The position numbers and the translations under genes were made by a program. Shown here one piece after another: positions 61,980 to 64,000 of a stretch of 64,000 bases of DNA. Origin of the DNA: Planococcus beigongshangi (lineage in GTDB: Bacteria; Bacillota; Bacilli; Bacillales_A; Planococcaceae); contig NZ_JADHDU010000005.1 in assembly GCF_016820495.1 (NCBI RefSeq), positions 62,001 through 126,000 on the forward strand, read 5' to 3'. How positions within the stretch are numbered: position 1 is the stretch's first letter; each line of letters opens with the position of its first letter. The notes below the pieces were generated by a model. It was given only the letters and a program-made list of their open reading frames with translations. It searched no databases and had not been told where the DNA came from.

Positions 61980-63842
61980 ATGACGAATATCATTCCGGCA
62001 AAAACTATCTACACGCAGCAGAATCACGGTGTAACGATTACGCAGGCAAACTTACTTACCGCCGACTGGGAACACGAAATGCTACAACGTGGTTCTGCGT
62101 CCCTATCCTACGAAGATATTATGTTTACGCAGCAAACGTTTGGCACATGGCTTAATCCCGCCGTACTTGACCGCCCAGCTATCGTAGCCGCGCCGCCTGG
62201 CTTCGGTAAATCGACAATGCTGGCGACGTTCCTGCGCAGTATGGTGCGCGCTGATCCGAAGTTCGGGGCCATCGTAATTAAAGAACGCGTGGCCGACTTG
62301 ATTGAACTGGCGAAATTCATCAACGAAGAAACGCCGGGCGAGCCGCTGACCGTCATTGAGCCATACGCTTATTACATTCGCGGCAATAGTGACGAAATCA
62401 CGCGCGAAGACTACGAAAAGCAATTTACCAAGCAGTCGCAGTTTAATATCGTGCTTATGACGACAAAGCAGTTCGAGCTGCAAGTCTTGAAAGACAACCT
62501 GCACACGTTTTCAGCGTTTCGAGAAGGCCGCGAACATAACGCCAGCAAGCGCCCGCGCCGAAATCTTTACATTGACGAAAAGCCTTCGCTAATCGTTCAG
62601 TATGGCATCACCTCACGGAACGTCAACGAAATCATTGAAGCCCTTCGCTATGCAAACACCTATGCAAATGCCTCGCTAAAACGCGCGTATGCCCGCATTA
62701 CAAAAGCCATCATTAAATTGCGCGATCAATTCGAGGCAATCGAAGGACATAACGCCGAACGGCTGCCAGCGATTGACCCGTCTTATATTTTGCCGCGCGA
62801 GTTACTGGCGCAGTTTGTCGCTCTTTATGACGTGTCGAAACTCGGCCAACTGCGCGCCATTGAACACTTAATCAAGTTCGGGGGCCTTGCATACGTTAAT
62901 AAAGGCGTGTCGGTCTTACAAGGCGCGCTAAAGCTGCACTACGACTGGACGCAATACAATACGTTTGTACTCGACGGATCGGGCCGCATCGACCCCGACT
63001 ATCATACGGACGAGTTTTACTTAATTGAGCCGCCAACAAGGCCGGACTATTCAAACGTCACGTTTAACGTCAGCTCGCAATTCACACTGTCGAAAACGGC
63101 CGTGCGGAACGATGTAACGGCATTGTCGAATATTGCCGATGAATGTCGACTGATTGCCGCGAAACACGAAGGGCAAACGCTAATCGTGACATACCGTGAG
63201 TTCGTTGACGGCTTGGCCCGCGAGCTTGAAGACGAGTTGACTGCCGGTAAAATTCGCCTGAAGCACTTCGACGGTGGACGGGGCAGCAACGATTATATTT
63301 CGTTTGATACGGCTATCTATATCGGCAACTTGAATAAGGGCGGCCTGTATTATCCGGCGTCGGCTCAAGCGATCATCGGCGATGCAAAGGGCCTTATCCT
63401 GTCGCCGGAAAGCGTCAACACCAAAGCGGGCTTAATATTCAAAGACGCCATTGTCGAATCGTATAAAAAACTGGATATGGCCGTGAACCTCGTCCAAGAA
63501 ACGAACCGCCTTCGTGCTAATAAGAAGACGGCGCCAGTCAATTTATATGTATTTACGAAAGACGACGAAATGCTCGGCCATATAACGGACTCTTATCCGG
63601 GCTGCAAAACTGTCGAATATAAGACGGGTGAAAAACTGACGGGCAAAAAGACCGCAGCTGACAACATTAAGGCGTTGCTACTTGAGTTGCAACCTGGCGA
63701 CTCGATTAAGCAGGCGGAAATATATAAGCGTTTGGAAATCGCTAGGAATACGCTTCATATATTCATGACGTCGCCTGAAGCTACGGAATTTATGGCCGCT
63801 AATAATATACGCAAGGAAAAGACACGCATCTTCAAAGGGTAG
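61980..63842 (+). CDS. DEKP-box P-loop NTPase/helicase-like protein
   Basis: A 620-residue protein with Walker A APPGFGKST at residues 71-79 and Walker B RRNLYIDEKP (D199-E200), plus later helicase-like segments (FVLDGSGRIDPDY, TLIVTYREF, KHFDGGRGSNDY, VNLVQETNRLRANK). The last matches an SF2 motif VI-like arginine-rich stretch. The C-terminus holds an HTH-like unit (GDSIKQAEIYKRLEIARNTLHIFM). GAGGAGG precedes the ATG. Probably the replicative or DNA-processing ATPase of this element. Confidence 0.78.
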   Translation: MTNIIPAKTIYTQQNHGVTITQANLLTADWEHEMLQRGSASLSYEDIMFTQQTFGTWLNPAVLDRPAIVAAPPGFGKSTMLATFLRSMVRADPKFGAIVIKERVADLIELAKFINEETPGEPLTVIEPYAYYIRGNSDEITREDYEKQFTKQSQFNIVLMTTKQFELQVLKDNLHTFSAFREGREHNASKRPRRNLYIDEKPSLIVQYGITSRNVNEIIEALRYANTYANASLKRAYARITKAIIKLRDQFEAIEGHNAERLPAIDPSYILPRELLAQFVALYDVSKLGQLRAIEHLIKFGGLAYVNKGVSVLQGALKLHYDWTQYNTFVLDGSGRIDPDYHTDEFYLIEPPTRPDYSNVTFNVSSQFTLSKTAVRNDVTALSNIADECRLIAAKHEGQTLIVTYREFVDGLARELEDELTAGKIRLKHFDGGRGSNDYISFDTAIYIGNLNKGGLYYPASAQAIIGDAKGLILSPESVNTKAGLIFKDAIVESYKKLDMAVNLVQETNRLRANKKTAPVNLYVFTKDDEMLGHITDSYPGCKTVEYKTGEKLTGKKTAADNIKALLLELQPGDSIKQAEIYKRLEIARNTLHIFMTSPEATEFMAANNIRKEKTRIFKG

Positions 63843-63880
63843 GCAGCATCTAAAAATCGAAAATAAAGGGGATCATCCAA

Positions 63881-64000
63881 ATGACGACAGCTGAAATTCG
63901 CGTAAAAGAAGCCTTGTATAAATTATGGTTCGATTTTTTCACGAAGCCGATTACGTTGGAAAAACGCCTCGAATTAACGCGGGATTTTACCGACGAATGG
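63881..64000 (+). CDS. Hypothetical protein (5' end only)
   Basis: A frame begins MTTAEIRVKEALYKLWFDFF behind AAAGGGG and runs off the window after 40 codons. It is helical and charged; no family can be named. Confidence 0.6.
   Translation, partial: MTTAEIRVKEALYKLWFDFFTKPITLEKRLELTRDFTDEW

Overview
The window is chromosomal DNA of a low-to-mid GC Gram-positive bacterium, most likely a Planococcaceae member (Planococcus/Planomicrobium-like). The evidence is a Bacillales-type gene order: sufC-sufD-sufS-sufU-sufB, then yunF and yunD, then the yut cluster (yutD, yutE, yutF, yuzB, yutJ, yuzD, yutI, yutM). Ribosome sites are strong Firmicute AGGAGG sites and GTG/TTG starts are frequent. No rRNA or tRNA gene was recognised.

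Region 1 (1-14066) is host core DNA. It holds the SUF iron-sulfur assembly operon, a DUF72 protein and a metallophosphatase. A lysine riboswitch with its attenuator precedes an NhaC-family transporter, and an NSS-family transporter is followed by its tiny MetS subunit. The yut genes follow. yutJ, a type II NADH dehydrogenase homologue, has a Rex-like operator overlaid on its sigma-A promoter.

Region 2 (about 14049-55276) is a roughly 41-kb, apparently complete siphovirus prophage inserted in the last codons of yutJ. An 11-bp identical core (AAATGGCATAA) lies at both ends and both copies encode the same KWHNG-stop tail, so insertion leaves yutJ intact. The phage runs: integrase, ImmA-like peptidase, lipoprotein and CI-like repressor (minus strand); Cro-like repressor with a multi-operator switch; antirepressor; small early genes; YqaJ/RecT recombination; replisome organiser and DnaC-like loader; RusA; XtrA; a sigma-like late regulator; TerS/TerL; portal; head, neck and tail genes of the Listeria A118 type; tail tip; a cassette with a lectin, a HEPN protein and a GNAT-like protein; holin and endolysin. 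At the right end is a probable lysogenic conversion pair: an S-layer-anchored metallo-beta-lactamase-fold protein and its DUF3006 partner.

Region 3 (55296-56466) is host DNA again: yuzD, yutI (NifU-like) and yutM (IscA/HesB-like), directly continuing the interrupted yut cluster. Both suf and yut halves therefore serve Fe-S metabolism.

Region 4 (about 56467-64000, running off the window) is a second, plasmid-like mobile element with different codon style. It has a tyrosine recombinase and a winged-helix replication or regulatory protein behind a four-helix leader that ends in a U-run. An AbiTii-domain gene overlaps a small membrane protein gene that shares a GDKNKIK motif with it. A Cro/CI-type repressor faces a rightward promoter with three operators. 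A minus-strand cobalamin riboswitch drives only a 35-residue membrane peptide. Several tiny genes precede a DEKP-box P-loop NTPase.

The most promising undescribed units are the B12-controlled micropeptide, the AbiTii/GDKNKIK pair, the HEPN protein in the tail cassette, the S-layer-anchored ComEC-like hydrolase, and the structured leader at 57694-57797.
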